NCBI GenBank assembly: GCA_030374805.1
Contig: JARGSG010000052.1
Span: 186,001 to 250,000, forward strand
Direction: 5' to 3'
Source of the DNA: Gracilaria gracilis
Lineage: Eukaryota; Rhodophyta; Florideophyceae; Gracilariales; Gracilariaceae
DNA length: 64,000 nucleotides
Both the position numbers and the translations under genes were made by a program. This document shows positions 42,552 through 55,600 of the stretch, one piece after another (within the stretch, counting starts at the first letter, position 1; every line of letters begins with the position of its first letter). A model generated the notes under the pieces. It was not told where the DNA came from. It worked only from the letters and a program-made list of their open reading frames with translations, and searched no databases.

Positions 42552-45500
42552 ATGATGAACAATGCTCTCATAGGCCAAGGCCTACCTAGAAGATGCTCGC
42601 GACCCAAATCTTGAATTTGCCAAGCGCGTTGAAGCGTTTGATGCACTTCGAGCCGCTTTGCTTGACGCCCGAAGAGCTCGTGCTCGCCCAGAAGACCTTT
42701 TACCCACTTTTGATGCGTTTTGCACAGCTGCTATATCTGACCCTTCGCACCTCATTCGTAATGTTGTACCCCAAGCTGTTGAAGACTTTTGCTTGCGAGA
42801 TCTCAATTCTTTCACCCCAACTGGAACCAATTTTCTCTGTAGATCCTTGAATGATGAACATGTTATAGTTGTTAAGCGAGCTGTGCGAACGCTCACTGTT
42901 TTATTCCGCAGACTGATCGGATATGTAGCAACCGTGGCAGTTTCTGAAGATTCCTTTCCAGAAGCTAGATTGAGGACTTGGTTTCAAATGGAGGAGCGGG
43001 CAATTTCGCTCTTCGAAGAATTGGATGATGGATTACGAAAATCGGCGATTAAGTGCTCTTAGCTTCTCAGGGTCAACGGGGTCAGCAGACCACTTTACTC
43101 TGGATTATCTACTTAAGAAACGCTCCGAGTCGCAGTTCTTAGATGTTGGCGTTTTGGAGAATGAGGGTGTAAGGTGCGTCAACCAAGTCGTTAAATTGCT
43201 ACATGGAGGACTGGAAGGCTTTGTGAAATCAAGAAAGTCAGATTCATCCACACAGCACGGACTTCCTTCGCTTTCATTCATGACTGCCACAGCTGTTTTA
43301 AGCAACTTGGTTCGAAGACGGAGAAAGATTTTGCAATACATATTGCCACCTTTGCTAGATGTTGTTTACGCTATCACAGCTACAAGGGGTACTCCTTCTC
43401 GCGCGTTTCTCAACCTTTCTGAGAGCCAAAAGCAATGTGTAATCACATTTTTGCGTTTTAGCATCAGGGCGTTGCTTGCTTACCCCCATGTAAGGAACGG
43501 AAGAGCTGGTGTGGACATTACTGCTGCTATGAATGACTTGAGCAACTACGAAAAAGAGCAGGACGCGATACGCAAAAGAAATGCTCAGGCTGCAGCTGCC
43601 GCCAAAGCTGCTGAAGCAGCCGCAGCAGCGAAGGCAGCTGCTGAGGCATCCGAGCTAGCAGCCCAGAACGCCGACCTTCATCGAATCACAAGTCCCCAAG
43701 ACGTGGACAGGACTAATTCTGCTGCTCTCGGTTCAGGTCCAGACTTCACTGTGACACATCAGGTCAGTGGGCAGCCGGTGCCTGGTCAACAAGGCACATA
43801 AAAATCGGAATTCGCCTCTGCTGGAAAGAATGAAGCTATGATGCGTCAAATAAATGCGCAAGCGCCGTCACTCTTATCGATGAAAAGACCGAGAAGCACT
43901 CCGCAAGAGCAAAGCAGACACTGGCCTCGCCTTCCCCCACATGACGCAATGGCTGCCACCCGAGCTCTAGTTCAGAGTATGCCACATAAGGAAGTGGTAA
44001 ACTTTATTATGACTCGAATCTTGCTTAATATTCCTCCAGCAGAAAGTGTTCTTGGTGCGTTAATGTATACAACGGAGGGCACTCAGATTACTCCAAATTC
44101 CAACGACGAACCTCTATCCAAGCGGATGCGAAAGTCAAGATTCGGATCTACCAATAACGAGAAACAAAGCCTACCCCCGCAAAAGAAAGCACTTCCCAAA
44201 CGTAAAGTTGCTCCGCCAGTTGTTGTTCCGAATTTCTCTGAAGAAACAACTGAACAGCTGGTCGCTATGTGTTGCAGACGGCTTTTGCATCGTGAAGAAG
44301 AAGCAATTTCCAGCGGTGCGGGACCTCTCCGTATCCAGATGTTGTCTCGCCTTCTCACAGAGTTTGCTTTGCGAGAATCTGAAACAGCAAAGAAGTTTTG
44401 TGAGGATACTTGTCAATATATTGTGAAACATATTAACAGAAGCATTAACTTGGCTCTTGCATGGCTTCATCGGTTACTTTTTTTCGAAGAGATATGTGAT
44501 TACGATGTTCCTGGTTCCATTGATTCTTATCCTGATAAGGATTTGCGCTTGTCCGACTTCGGAACGGCTATCGAAGAATGGGCGATTCGTCTTTCAACGA
44601 ATTCATATATAATGAACGGCAATGGAGTGTTGGATCCAAAGTTGAATGCATCGCTACAAGAAAAGGAGACTAAACTGGAAGTAGATGAAGCAAAACAAGA
44701 ATCTCAAGAAAGGTGTGATCCGTCTTTTGATGATACAGGTGATGTTAAGGTAGAAAATTCGAAGGGCCTCAGTGTAGAAGAGAAATCGGCTTTGAATGGC
44801 ACGCTAAACACACTCAGCTCGGATGCTGCTAAAAGCAAAGAGGGAGGCATAGATTCGGAGAGGGAGGATGCCTGCGAAAAAAGCCCTTCTGACACTGACC
44901 AGGAGGACGAGTCTGATGATGAGTATGACCTCAGTCGACTCAGAAGAGGTCACGAAGGGTATGAACGAATTCTGATGCTGTTCTTGACCTCATTGATGGA
45001 CAATCAAGATGGGCACTCGATCGCATTTAATTCAATCATTACGGAAGCTCCACTTCTCACTCAGTCAGTGCTGGATCTATTAAGGACTCTCTGCACGGAT
45101 CCATCCCAGATGAAGCTAGGACTAAGTGCATTACGTCTAGTCATCTCGGAAAGGCCAGGAAGCGATCGTAGCATTTGCCTCGAGCTCCTTCTTACCCTTG
45201 CGTTTCACAGCGATGAGGTGCTACGGGGACCAGCGATTCGACTGCTTGCAAACCAGGTGTTTTCTGAATCAAGCAAAGAAGTGGCAGGAATCATTGAAGC
45301 CCGAGCTATACAAGCATTGATAAACTCCGTTGACGGTGGGGAAACTGCAGAAGACTCGAACTTGGAACGCGATTCGCTGTTGTTGACCGCGCTGTGTGGA
45401 AAGAAGAATGAGCTATTGAACGTTCTAGCGTCAGGTTACATTGCCGCCTCATCTTCAGGTCAGAACATACTACTATCACGAGCGAGAGAACTTGCCCAGC

Positions 45501-46420
45501 ATGCCGGAATGTCATGCTCATCCATGCTGGATCTGATCAGTGGGAAATTGACACCATCACCGCTCTTCGGCTTAGACAACGAGCAGTTCTCGGACGGAAC
45601 TGCGCCCATGGCGATTGAGATTCTAAGAATCTTGACGAATAAATCTAGCAAACCGTCAAGGGAAGTCGTCGTAGCAGCTCAAACACGATATGAAAAGAGC
45701 AAGAGGATTGAGTTTGTCATCCCAGTGCTACCTGGGTTGTCAAGAAAGGCTGTACTTTCGCACCTTGTGGCAATTGTTGAAGAAGTAACGCGGCCTATGA
45801 CGCCTACCTCGCATGAAGAAAACGAGCCAGGAAATATGGAGAGGAAAAACTCGATGAACTTAAGTGGATTTAAGAATGTGATATCTCTCCTGATGTCAAC
45901 TCGTCCTCCGGCTATATCTCCAGAAGATTTGCTTGTGGAATTGCACAAAATCGAACCAACAGTTGGCGTAAGTGTGGCTATCCAAGCTTGTTTTGAATCC
46001 AAACCCGTGTTTCAGCGAGCAGTTGTCGCTCAATCTATTCAGCAAATACTGGAAATGACCACAATACCTAATCTTTTCATGAGAACAGTGCAGCTCGCTC
46101 GAATATTTCACCCTGATCTTGAAAAGAATATCAACGACACAGTTATGAAACGCCTTATAGAGAAGCATGTATGGTCAAATGCTCTCGTTTGGGAAGGGTT
46201 CTTGTTGTATTGCACTAGTGTTAAGACTAAGTGTATTCGCCTGTTGCTAAGTCTCCCAGTTTCAAAGCTACAAGATGCCTTGGAAAAGGAGGAGAGTTTA
46301 GTTTCTATTTTCGAAGAGCTTTTCTCTGATCCGAAGAGAGCCAGACGCTTGAACAACGCACGTCAACGGGAAGTGATTCGTGGGGCGATTACAAAGCGTG
46401 GAAAGTCAAGAAAGAAGTAA
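42552..46420 (+). CDS. SYMPK: Symplekin/Pta1, mRNA 3'-end processing scaffold (disrupted frame)
   Basis: Nuclear scaffold of the cleavage and polyadenylation factor. The N-terminal HEAT region reads AYLEDARDPNLEFAKRVEAF and EERAISLFEELDDGLRKSAI. A middle part includes ILPPLLDVVYAITAT and an Ala-rich helix. An 860-codon block (43838-46420) ends in a Symplekin_C domain: FVIPVLPGLSRKAVL, PEDLLVELHKIEP, SIQQILEMTTIPNLFMRTV and a basic tail. Problems: a one-base shift or splice near 42568 (ATG at 42552 upstream), another shift near 43060, and TAA at 43799-43801. The TAA is removed if 43763-43828 (GTCAGT...GGAAAG, phase 0, 66 bp) is an intron. The family call is secure from the C-terminal domain. 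Confidence 0.8.
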
Positions 46421-47262
46421 AATCGAAAGCTACGCCTGACCTTTCTATTTTCAAACAAGGGATTAAGTTTCTGTTGGGCCAAGACAGGCTGGATGTAAAT
46501 TCTCAAGAGCTTCCTTTTCCCAGAATGTGAACATGAGGAGAAATGCACGTTCATCTTGTCAAGATGATGGAACCTGTAGTTTCTCTGAGTATAGAAGTGG
46601 ATCATAGAAAACTAAAGAAGTTAACTCTGCTGACTTTCTAAGGATCGAATATGTATACTAGGAGTCATTTGATGGGTCTTCGTGTGAGGATAGGACGAAT
46701 GGAGGAAGAATATTTTTGTCTATCGGAGCATCCGAAGTCGTCTCGCGACGGCTATAATGAAGTGCACCAATGCACATTCTCTCCTTTCTTCCTCAAACGA
46801 ACAGTTCTCAGTCTGGAATCCACATTCGGAGTGGTAGTGGCTGGGCGCGTCATCACCTAATGTGACAACCGTCTATGGGTTGTCGAGACGGAGTATACGT
46901 TGACTGTGATTGTAGGTACGTACATAACTTCGTACCTACAAGTCGCACTTGATCATGTAACTAACATGTATAGGACTTCACACGAGTGTTTTCTCGCATA
47001 GGTACAAAGGTATCTGTACACTAAACTCAAAAAGTTCGAGGATCAAGCTGGACAGGTCGTTTTTTGATGCAAGCCCTTTCGAAATTGGCACACTACTGTA
47101 CTTCTGCGGATGATGCGATGTTTCTACGCAGCAGTCGGATAGTTCCAAGTTGGAACTTCCAACCTCGTCTAGGATACCTAGCGTTGATCCCCCAGCATTC
47201 CCCGCGAGAGCAGTTAGGCTGCCACTGGATGATCCGGACTTTTGGTTGGTAGAATCCACAGC
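46421..47262. other. Intergenic region with one short hairpin
   Basis: No convincing gene. TTGTAGGTACG (46910-46920) and its exact complement (46931-46941) form an 11-bp hairpin with a 10-nt loop. Confidence 0.45.
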
Positions 47263-47958
47263 ATGTCTGTTGACGCAACGCCCGAGAGCGCTGGAACTGA
47301 AGTCGAGGCGCCGAATCTTCATGACCTCAGCTTTCCATCCTTGTCTGGCCTTCCTCTACGAGCAGCTGCTTATATGCTAGAACAGCCATACCTCGGTGCT
47401 CTGCCCCGCCACCTCGCCCTTCGTTCTTCCGCCATTCACGCTTGGCGTGCTCGCCACTCCTCCGACGTCGATTGTCTGCCGTGTATTCCGAACCATCCGC
47501 TACCGTCACCAGCTGTTTCGCCGCCACAAACGAGAGATCTTGATCAGTTCTTCTATGATCTGACGCCCAATGTTCCGCATCGCGGTGCGCGCATCTCACT
47601 TGCATACTTGCACCATGCGCATTCAACGGCGCTTTCTACACCTTCTCTTGTGGTTTCCGCATTGGCAATGATGATAGATGAATCGAACGCACTACAACCG
47701 CCGCTGAGTGCATTGAGAGCTGTGGAAATTGGTAAGTTGCAGGATGACATTCAGGCATCGGTGGCGAGATGGGCATCCGGACGGCCTCGTTCAGTTCTGG
47801 ACGGGGCACCATTTTCTGTAAAGTACTGCATTGATGTCGCGAAACTTCCGTCATCTATCGCAACTCGCCACACACCCGTCGTTCCTGAAAACGATGCAAC
47901 GGTAGTGGCCGCTCTGAGACGTTTAGGAATGAATCCGATTACCTCCGTCTGGATCTAA
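47263..47958 (+). pseudogene. Amidase-signature enzyme (FAAH-like), N-terminal part only
   Basis: ATG at 47263. The N-terminal arm is rich in His/Pro. The domain then begins with SVLDGAPFSVKYCIDV, where the Lys of GAPFSVK matches the catalytic Lys of the Ser-Ser-Lys triad, followed by PVVPENDATVVAALRRLG. The frame ends at TAA 47958 about 30 residues later, before the glycine/serine-rich signature with the nucleophile. A 500-600 residue amidase is therefore truncated after about 230. A 196-bp piece of it recurs at 48116-48311. Expected chemistry is hydrolysis of an amide bond, but this copy cannot work. Confidence 0.65.
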
Positions 47959-48115
47959 CAGAAACTTGAGCACAGCGTTCTTCGTGGAATTTAAGACTTT
48001 CTTTAGAAGAAAGAGCTTCGTACCGACTTCAAGGGTGCTGACGTAGCTCTCTAAACATTTTGACATTGTTTCCATAAAGGCCCCACCAATCCTCAGGTAC
48101 GCAGTCCGTACGATT

Positions 48116-48311
48116 CGCCGAATCCCCATGACCTCAGTTTTCGGTCCCTGTCTGGCATTCCTCTACGAGCAGCTGCTTATATGATAGAACCCCCATAACT
48201 CGGTGCTCTGCCCCGCCACCTCGCCCTTCGTTCTTCCGCCATTCACGCTTGGCGTGCTCGCCACTCCTCCGATGTATACTGTCTGCCCTCTATTCCGAAC
48301 CATCCGCTACC
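48116..48311 (+). repeat. Partial duplicate of the amidase 5' region
   Basis: Nearly identical to 47309-47504 (same 196-bp length), with scattered changes including a stop in the copied frame. It ends abruptly 12 bp before the hAT transposase stop codon, so a rearrangement breakpoint lies at 48311/48312. Confidence 0.8.
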
Positions 48312-48322
48312 TTCGAACTCTT

Positions 48323-51172
48323 TCATATACCTTCCGAAGGATTCCCACTGCCTGCATGTTGGTAATTGTCTCGCTCAGAAATACCTTCATCATCTTGGGG
48401 ATTACCAACACCATCGTTTGACCTTGAAGTAACCTCCCGCTCCCTGTACCTGGGTGTACCAGCGTGACGGCTATCATGCACGCTAGTAGTCAAACTGGAG
48501 CGCAGAATCTCTGTTGCCCTCGTGATTTCCGGGTTGACAAGCACAGCAATAGCCGACTGACAAGCTGCATTCAAGAACGAAGTAGGTGCTGCTTGGGAGT
48601 CTGGATTCTCCGGTAAAACACGATCATTACGTGCACTACTGCCTGCTTCTTGCAGCATACCAGTTGTAGACGAAGTGGGATTCACGGGGGGTAAAGATTG
48701 AAAAGAGCTGTCCGATTTATAAGACCGCAGAATGTCTCTTTGTTCTTCATCACTACCGATGACGGATTCCAACAATGTGTCCTGATGTAGTTCTTGTTCG
48801 AGAGGATCCGGCACTTCGTCAACCAAAAAGCTCCAAAACATAGAATCTTCAGTCGACGAAACTCGTCGAAGTAAACGAGAATTCCAGTGAGAGAATATAA
48901 GCTTCTTCATACGATCATCCACAATGCGACTGCGAAACTTGCTGTGAAGCCGTCCTTGCGCACTAAAGCTCCTCTCCGCAGCACAAGATGAAGGCGAGCA
49001 CGACAATGTTCTGCACGCAAACTCCACCAAATGGCGATTTGTTTGATTAGCGGCACTCATCCACCACACAAGTGGTGTTCCTCTGTACTGTTCTAAGTAT
49101 CGTCGGTTTTCTTCATTCATCGAAGATTGGTCATTCCAGCGGCGGATTTGAGCGGTAAATTGCCACAAGATAGTATGCACAAGCTCAACTGGACTCTCCG
49201 AAGTAGATCCATGACAATACATCCGTAGATGTTCCTTGAACGGCTCCGTGTACATGCTTGTGTCAGCTGGACACTGCAGAGGGTCTAACAGAAAGGCCGC
49301 GTAATGCACATTCTCCAGCAGTTTAACCTTCACACGCTTTCTCCCACTGGGGTCCCGGCCCGTTTTTCTGATTTCAAAGACACGAAGAAGCTCTTCTTTT
49401 CTTGCGTGAGTGAGGAAACACGACTCATCCAGCCCCCTGAGGTTCTGCTCCAATTCTATAGTCTTCGGGAGCACGTTAGAAATGGTGCAGTCCTCAGAAT
49501 CCCAGAGCCGCAAGTACTTGCGTACAACGCGTAGTATCTTCCTAATCTCCTTCGCCTCCGCCAGAAGGCTAGAATCATTTATAGCGTTGTCATAAAGATC
49601 CTGTCGCTCCGTTTCCGCCTGTGTGTTCCGCGTTTTGTACAGCGCTGTGCGGTAGTCTGTTTGCGTTAATAATTGAAGTAGGATTGGGTGGCTACGAATG
49701 TACGACGACAGCATATCTTCCACAACCGCAAACCGCGTCACGCATTGCCGCCTTGGCAGGACTGCCGTGAAATCTTTCAAATCATCATCGTTGTCTCCGG
49801 AGGCGAGAGAGCGTAAACGTCCAGTGGATTTGAGATCATTATTATATGCATTCATGAGATGCTTGGCTCGAGACAGCAGTAATTTATGGCTTCTTGTTTC
49901 GCCAATTATGTGCGCAATGCGCGCAAGGGGGGCTTTAATCCATCCCAGCTTGCCAAAGTCCTCCATCAGAAGGTCTGAAAGATGGGCTTGGTCCTGAATC
50001 CCAACCAGGCCCCTGTATTACAGCGTTAACTGCTTCCTTGCATTTACGCAAGCTTGTGCGTTGTCGCTTACAACGCCGCAGATGCGTGATAATCCACCAA
50101 ACGGTTCGACTGCTCGTTCAACTACATCCACGTACTTCTGAGCTGTGTTACGCTCCGATCCTGTGTATACTGAATCGATGAAAAACGTTAACTGCTGAGA
50201 TTTTCTTTGCCCTTCAGTGCGCAAAAGAATGTTAACCACCGTAGAAGACGAGATATCTTCCCAGCCATCAAACATGATGGTCCCATATCCGGACGCTAGT
50301 CTGCTCCTGATTCCCGCAAAGGTCCTTTCCTTTGTCTTCAGATAATACTGGTCCAGTAGCTCCGAAGATATTTTTTGAGGCGTAGGCAAGTACTTGTCGA
50401 CGTACCCTGGTCTAATCATCCTCAGCCAGTCTACAAACACGTTGGTTTTGGACTCCCCTTTTGAAAAGAGGCTGAAAGGAAGACCCTTCTCGCAGATTAC
50501 TGCGAGCAACTGCTCGTTCAATTCATCTCCTTCTTTCCGTGAACATTCGTTTATCCTTGGCATGTCTACCTTTTGCTTCTTGTAGAGCGGATGATCCCCT
50601 TCTAGACTTGACCTACTGATGTATTTCGTTCCATCACAACCTTCGTCATAATCAAGGCCAATTTGCCTCTGGATGACATTGTCGTCCAATTCTGACCTTG
50701 ACAGCACCATATCGTCAGACAGAGCCCTACATCTTCTTCCAATGTTTTCGCGCTCAGGCGTGCTCATGGAAAAACACCGAACGTTGTGACTCGCCTGTTT
50801 TGTGGCGTGGTCCGTGTCGAGCACGCCTGAGCAATGCGAACAACGCCACGAAGATGCATTGGCCTGCCCTCTTGGCATTGGAAGCCAGTGAGCTCTCCAA
50901 GATGCACGACGGCGTCCACCTCGGCGGCGATCACTGGAGGTGTTTTGAGATGCCTGGTGCGAGGAGTGTCGCGAAGGAGGGCGCGGTGCAGAAAAGGGAT
51001 TAGTAGGTTGTTGCTGATTTTGAGTTGGTGCGGGTGAGGAGAATTGGGGCGGGTTTGGGAGATTCGCGACGCTGGATTGATTGTTCGGAGGGTCGGTTGG
51101 TGCGTGAGAAATAGTTGCGGGCAAAGGTTGAATCTCGCGAGAGCTGTTTTGAAAAGAATCTTCTTGGGCCAT
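48323..51172 (-). pseudogene. hAT-family transposase, one in-frame stop
   Basis: One frame of about 950 codons from ATG 51172 to 48323, interrupted only by TAA at 50018-50020. The N-terminal 130 residues are Pro/Gln/Ser-rich with a BED-like CSHC...H...C zinc knuckle (WRCSHCSGVLDTDHATKQ). A DUF659 region follows (SGYGTIMFDGWEDISSSTVV, RICGVVSDNAQACVNARKQL). The DUF659/RNase-H-like core continues after the stop (VGIQDQAHLSDLLMEDFG). The C-terminal hAT dimerisation motif is clear (PSSCAAERSFSAQGRLHSKF). The stop lies where a Leu (TTA) would be a one-base change. I could not identify terminal repeats, and the left end seems cut by the amidase duplication. Confidence 0.8.
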
Positions 51173-52223
51173 TTCGAGAGTGTAGGTTTGTGGTCATGAG
51201 TTGTAAAACGGTTCCCAAGTAGCGGTGATGAGTTATCAGTGCTTTAAATTGCTGAACTGGAGAACTTGTACGACTAGAAAGGGTTCGAAATTCTTTCACC
51301 GTGAAGAAAGCCAAGCTCCAAAATTGAAGGGAACTTTTGACAGTAACTCGTAAAGACCAAGTGTAGTTTTATGATTACAAATGTAGTAAAATGACTGGCG
51401 TTCTACTTCACCAAGCATGTTTCTAAAGGGGGTGCAGTTCTTCTATGCAATAGTGTGCCTTACAGTTGAAGGAGTTAATATCGCTCTCGCAGAGGAACGT
51501 TTCAAGCTGTAGTTCACGGCAGCCGTTTCAACATAATGAAGTGAAAACGGCGAGATTCGCGGGTAGCGTGTCATATATGTACTTCCATTGCAATGGAAGT
51601 TTGTCAAGAGTGTAAACCGCGCAATGGAGTTTTACAAGAAGCATGCAGCGCTCGGTAACAGAAAGCCATTAAAAGGCGACTTCGATATTGTGCTCTTACG
51701 CTGACCGACGGCGCCTCAAGGCGTTGAGAATGAGTGAAAGCACTTCAGTGCACGAGGTGCACATACAAGGACGAATCTTACGGCGAAGCCAGGTGTACGT
51801 GGTGCGCGGATGATGGCCGTGCATTGCCTAGTACAGGTTAGAAGCGCTGAAGTTGTGCGACGCAAAGCGTTTAAATGGCGGCATGGTTATCTAGGGAACA
51901 GGCACGCTCGAGGCGCTGTAAAGCAATGTCCACCAGTCAACGGCTCACAACTGCACTGTATGTCCCGTGCAACGGTCCGGCTGGCGTTGCACCTGTAGAT
52001 AGAACAGGTTTGCCTCCCGCACCATGAAAGACACCAGCCAGAGCGTTTCATCTCGCAGCAATGAGGATTTCCCCACTTCTTCGGCTCCTGTCTACAATGT
52101 AATTCGAGCTCCGGCCGCGACTGCAACAACTATCTTGCGGCAGCGTCCCTGAGCTTTTCTGCGCCCTCTAGAGGTACGTCATTCGCGTCGTGAAGACAAT
52201 TCTCAGCGCGCGTGCGATTAACT
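51173..52223. other. Intergenic, nothing recognised
   Basis: Short conflicting frames only. The hAT element's 5' terminal repeat should lie in the first few hundred bases but is not evident. Confidence 0.35.
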
Positions 52224-52646
52224 TTACGTGGCGAGCACGGGCGCCAGCCGTGGCGTACACTGTAAGTTAATAACGGTCGCCAGGTAAACGCGCGTATTGT
52301 GCGCAACACGACCAATTAAAAACGCACCATTTTGAAATCTCGTACCAGCGCAAAACCCCAATAACGGCTGCGGATCTGGCGAAGTCGGCTCCGGCCACTC
52401 TCGGTACCGAGCATGGAATGCAAATGGCTCTCGCACACCAATCTGACCATTTTCATGTTGCAAATACCCATCGATTCGAGCAAGACTATTAGTCTGTTTC
52501 AATCGGGTTGCAATGCGTGGGCCTTCAACTTGGGGGGTGTGGAACTGTAGGGCGTCTGATGCGGTGCTTAATGTACGGGCCAGGTGTTCCGTACTGTTCA
52601 AACCGCTGGCTGTGCTGCAGCCTCGTCTTGGGTGCGTTGCTTTCAT
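52224..52646 (-). other. Unrecognised 140-codon ORF
   Basis: ATG at 52646 (MKATHPRRGCSTASGLN). The second half (DPQPLLGFCAGTRFQNGAF, then TRVYLATVINLQC) is protein-like and mildly hydrophobic. No family recognised, and it may be chance in GC-rich DNA. Confidence 0.2.
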
Positions 52647-52649
52647 ACA

Positions 52650-55600
52650 GATTTGTGTGATCGGGAACGAAATGTGCCTTGTGTTGTTGGCGGCCCGATG
52701 CGATAGTGTGTGTTGGCCACGAAATCATTGCTGTGGGCCGCACTGGCTTCATTTGCTGCACTCGCTGCTGATCTGTGCTTCGCGCTTGGCTCGTCGCGTG
52801 CGCAGTTTTTTTATGGGTAAAGCTACACCGTGGATGGCAGTGTGGCACTCGTTGCCTCTTCATCTGGTCCAGCTGCGTTCAGCGAGTGGCGCGCTAACAC
52901 TGTCGCCGTGGGCACGCTGCGCATTCACATCGTTGCGGCGCGACTGGCGCACGATTGGGTCCCTTAACATATGTGAAAACCCAATCATTTAGTCAGCCCT
53001 TCACTGCTCTCCTGTTGACACCCCTCGAGATAGTTTACGTAGCCCAGAATGCGCCCGGCGTATTGGCGTCGTGCCCAATCCGTGGCAGCTCTATCTAGAT
53101 GTGAGTATGGCATTCGCCCAGTCCATGGGCAGTTGTGGCTTGTGAGGGGCGTAGGGCACACTCGATTTTCAGGGGAATGAAAGCAGCATCTTCTCCATCA
53201 AGGCCCGCTTTCCAATGATCGGCGGGGATTTCACGTGGCGTCGGAGACGGGCTTCGGCGTGGAAAGTGACGGAAGAAAGGGTGTGTGCATGCTACTGGGG
53301 GCTAGCGGGAGACGGGTGGGCAGTGCGGCAATGGCGGAAGAGCAGATAGCAGACATCAAGGAGGCGGTAGGACGACGAAAGTACGTCGCGCATGAGCGTC
53401 TGAGGTGGCGTAAAGGCGCCGCACGTGCAACCTCAGAGGACTCGGCCATAGACGGCGCAGACGGTACAGCACTGCATCGGTACTCCCCTACGCGGAGGGC
53501 AGGGGCGACCGTCAAAGCGCTGCTGCCACAACCGCGGTGCGGCAGCTCAGCACAGCACGTGCGCACGCGCGTATAGGGCAAGGGCAACACGCACTCGGGC
53601 ACTTGCAGCCGCGCCGCCACTCTGTAGCAACGTGCATATGGTGTGCCCGTGGCGGATTAACTATGGCAGCCTACAGGAGAGCCAAAATGCGGGAGATATT
53701 ACGGCAACAACCAATCAAAAAGCGGCTGCCCATGCTGTACGCTGGCAAGTGCCACACAGCGATGCACCAGTGCCAGCGAACCACAGTAAACCATTTCAAA
53801 ACTGTGCGTCCAAAATATCGCAATTTCTATGTGCATACGGCGCAGGACATGACACACAACTGCAGTTGCAGCCACAAGCCCGAACGCAGATCGTGCTAGA
53901 CGAACGCAGGACACCTCACGCTGATCTAGAGCACACAGCCCTATATAATCCTTTGCTACAGGCTAACGAGACTAGGCATCCGTTGCGACGCTCGACATAT
54001 CTCCCGAACCCATCCCCCCAAGGCGTATCGCGCTCTTGCGCTCGCGCTTGTCGGCGCAACTCGACAACACCCATGAATGCCCCTGGAGTTTTTTCTCACC
54101 CGTTATGTGACGAACGCGATCGACACGTGGAAGGTGGAGTTAACGGAACAGGGCGAGCAAGCGAGAGCGTAGGGAATACAATATGGATGGAGAGTGCGCA
54201 AGCTCCTCCCCACAGAGTGCGAAAAAGAGACCAGTGACATGCGTCTGTGGTGATGTATCATGGCTTCTCGCGGCTGCGAGCTCCTGCTTGATAGCCGGCA
54301 CCAGGCGGTTAAATGGGCTGTTGGCGCTTACGACGAGACAACAGCCGCAGCGCTGTATGGGGTCCCCCAGCTTATTCTGATGGTTGTGAACCAGTGCGAC
54401 GTTGAAAACTAGCGAGCTGCGCGGACCGATAGCATCCACCATAAGAGTGCTGTTGCCGGCGTGCAAGTCGGCCGGTGCGAAACAACGAAGTTAGCGTGAC
54501 TAAAGTCTCTCCGGCAGCTTTACCGAGTTGCACAGCGGCTGCAGCACCACGCTTAACAGGTGCACGCAGGCCGCGTATGTGACTACACCCGGGAGCGGCG
54601 TCCTGCTATTGGGCGCAATTCTCTGCGCCCCTCGCGCGGCGTGCCCCCAACGCGTGGTGCGGCGGCGCGGCAACGGTGGCATGACGCAAAGGAGGCGCAT
54701 GCAAGTAAGACGCGAGCGCATGAAACACCAGCGCCCTGCGCAAGCGCAAATCGCCACGTCAAAGGCTACGGTTTTGGCAGTAGTGGCAGCAGCTGCTGAT
54801 TAGACGACAGCGGCGGGCGGGGCGACGGTCAATGCAGTTCCAATTGTGGCAGCTGCGACGGTAGGGCGCCGACGAGTGGGGCTGGCAGACCGCCTAGCGA
54901 CGAAGAGGCGACGGCTATAAGTGTCTGGGGCGGCTAAGGCGCCACACGTATAACAGCAGAAGCTTCGGGCGTAGAAGGCGCAGGCAGCGTGGCGATGCTC
55001 ATTACTTCACGCGGGCAGGGCAGAGGCGGCCGTCAAAGCGCGACTGCGACAACTTCGCTTTCCGACAGGTCAGCACTGCGCGTGCGCACGCTCAAATATC
55101 TCAGGAAAAAGAGCAGGCGCGCCATACACACACCCACGGGTCGCTCACCGCACCCAACCGCCGCCTAACGCGCGCCCGACAACAAGTACCTCCACGCCCA
55201 CACGGGTACAGATACTTCACTTCACACAATACAACGAAGCAAAAAAAAAACGCCGACAGCTACATCGCAAGCCCGCCCACGCCCCTACCTCCGCTGCCGC
55301 CGACGCTACCAACGCCACAACCGGTCGCGGCGCCAGCACCATGGCGAAGCATCGCGCGCCACGCCACCCAGTCTAAGCGTGCGTTGCGCATTACCGTCTA
55401 CAAATGCCGCAAGCATTTTGTCGCCGCGTCCACGGGCGCCTCATTCTCCTCGTTCTCGCTCTCGCCCTCGCCCAGCCCCTCGACCTCGTCCTTCTAGTTT
55501 TCGTTGTCCTCCTCCTTCTCGTCCCCGGCCCCACCCACCTCGTCACTGCGCAGCCGCATGCCCACCACTTCTAGCACGGCACGGCACCCTGTTCATGACA

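Noticed and set aside
46651..46860. Small plus-strand ORF between symplekin and amidase
   Set aside because: 70 codons, no similarity, no supporting context.
46910..46941. lox-like recombination site (ATAACTTCGTA)
   Set aside because: Only the partial string matches; arms and spacer do not have lox geometry and no tyrosine recombinase is nearby. Listed only as a short hairpin.
3741..50020. Stop-codon reassignment (recurrent in-frame TAA)
   Set aside because: TAG and TGA also interrupt genes, TAA is used as a normal terminator, and the residues expected at the interrupting TAAs differ (Lys, Leu, Tyr), so no single reassignment fits.
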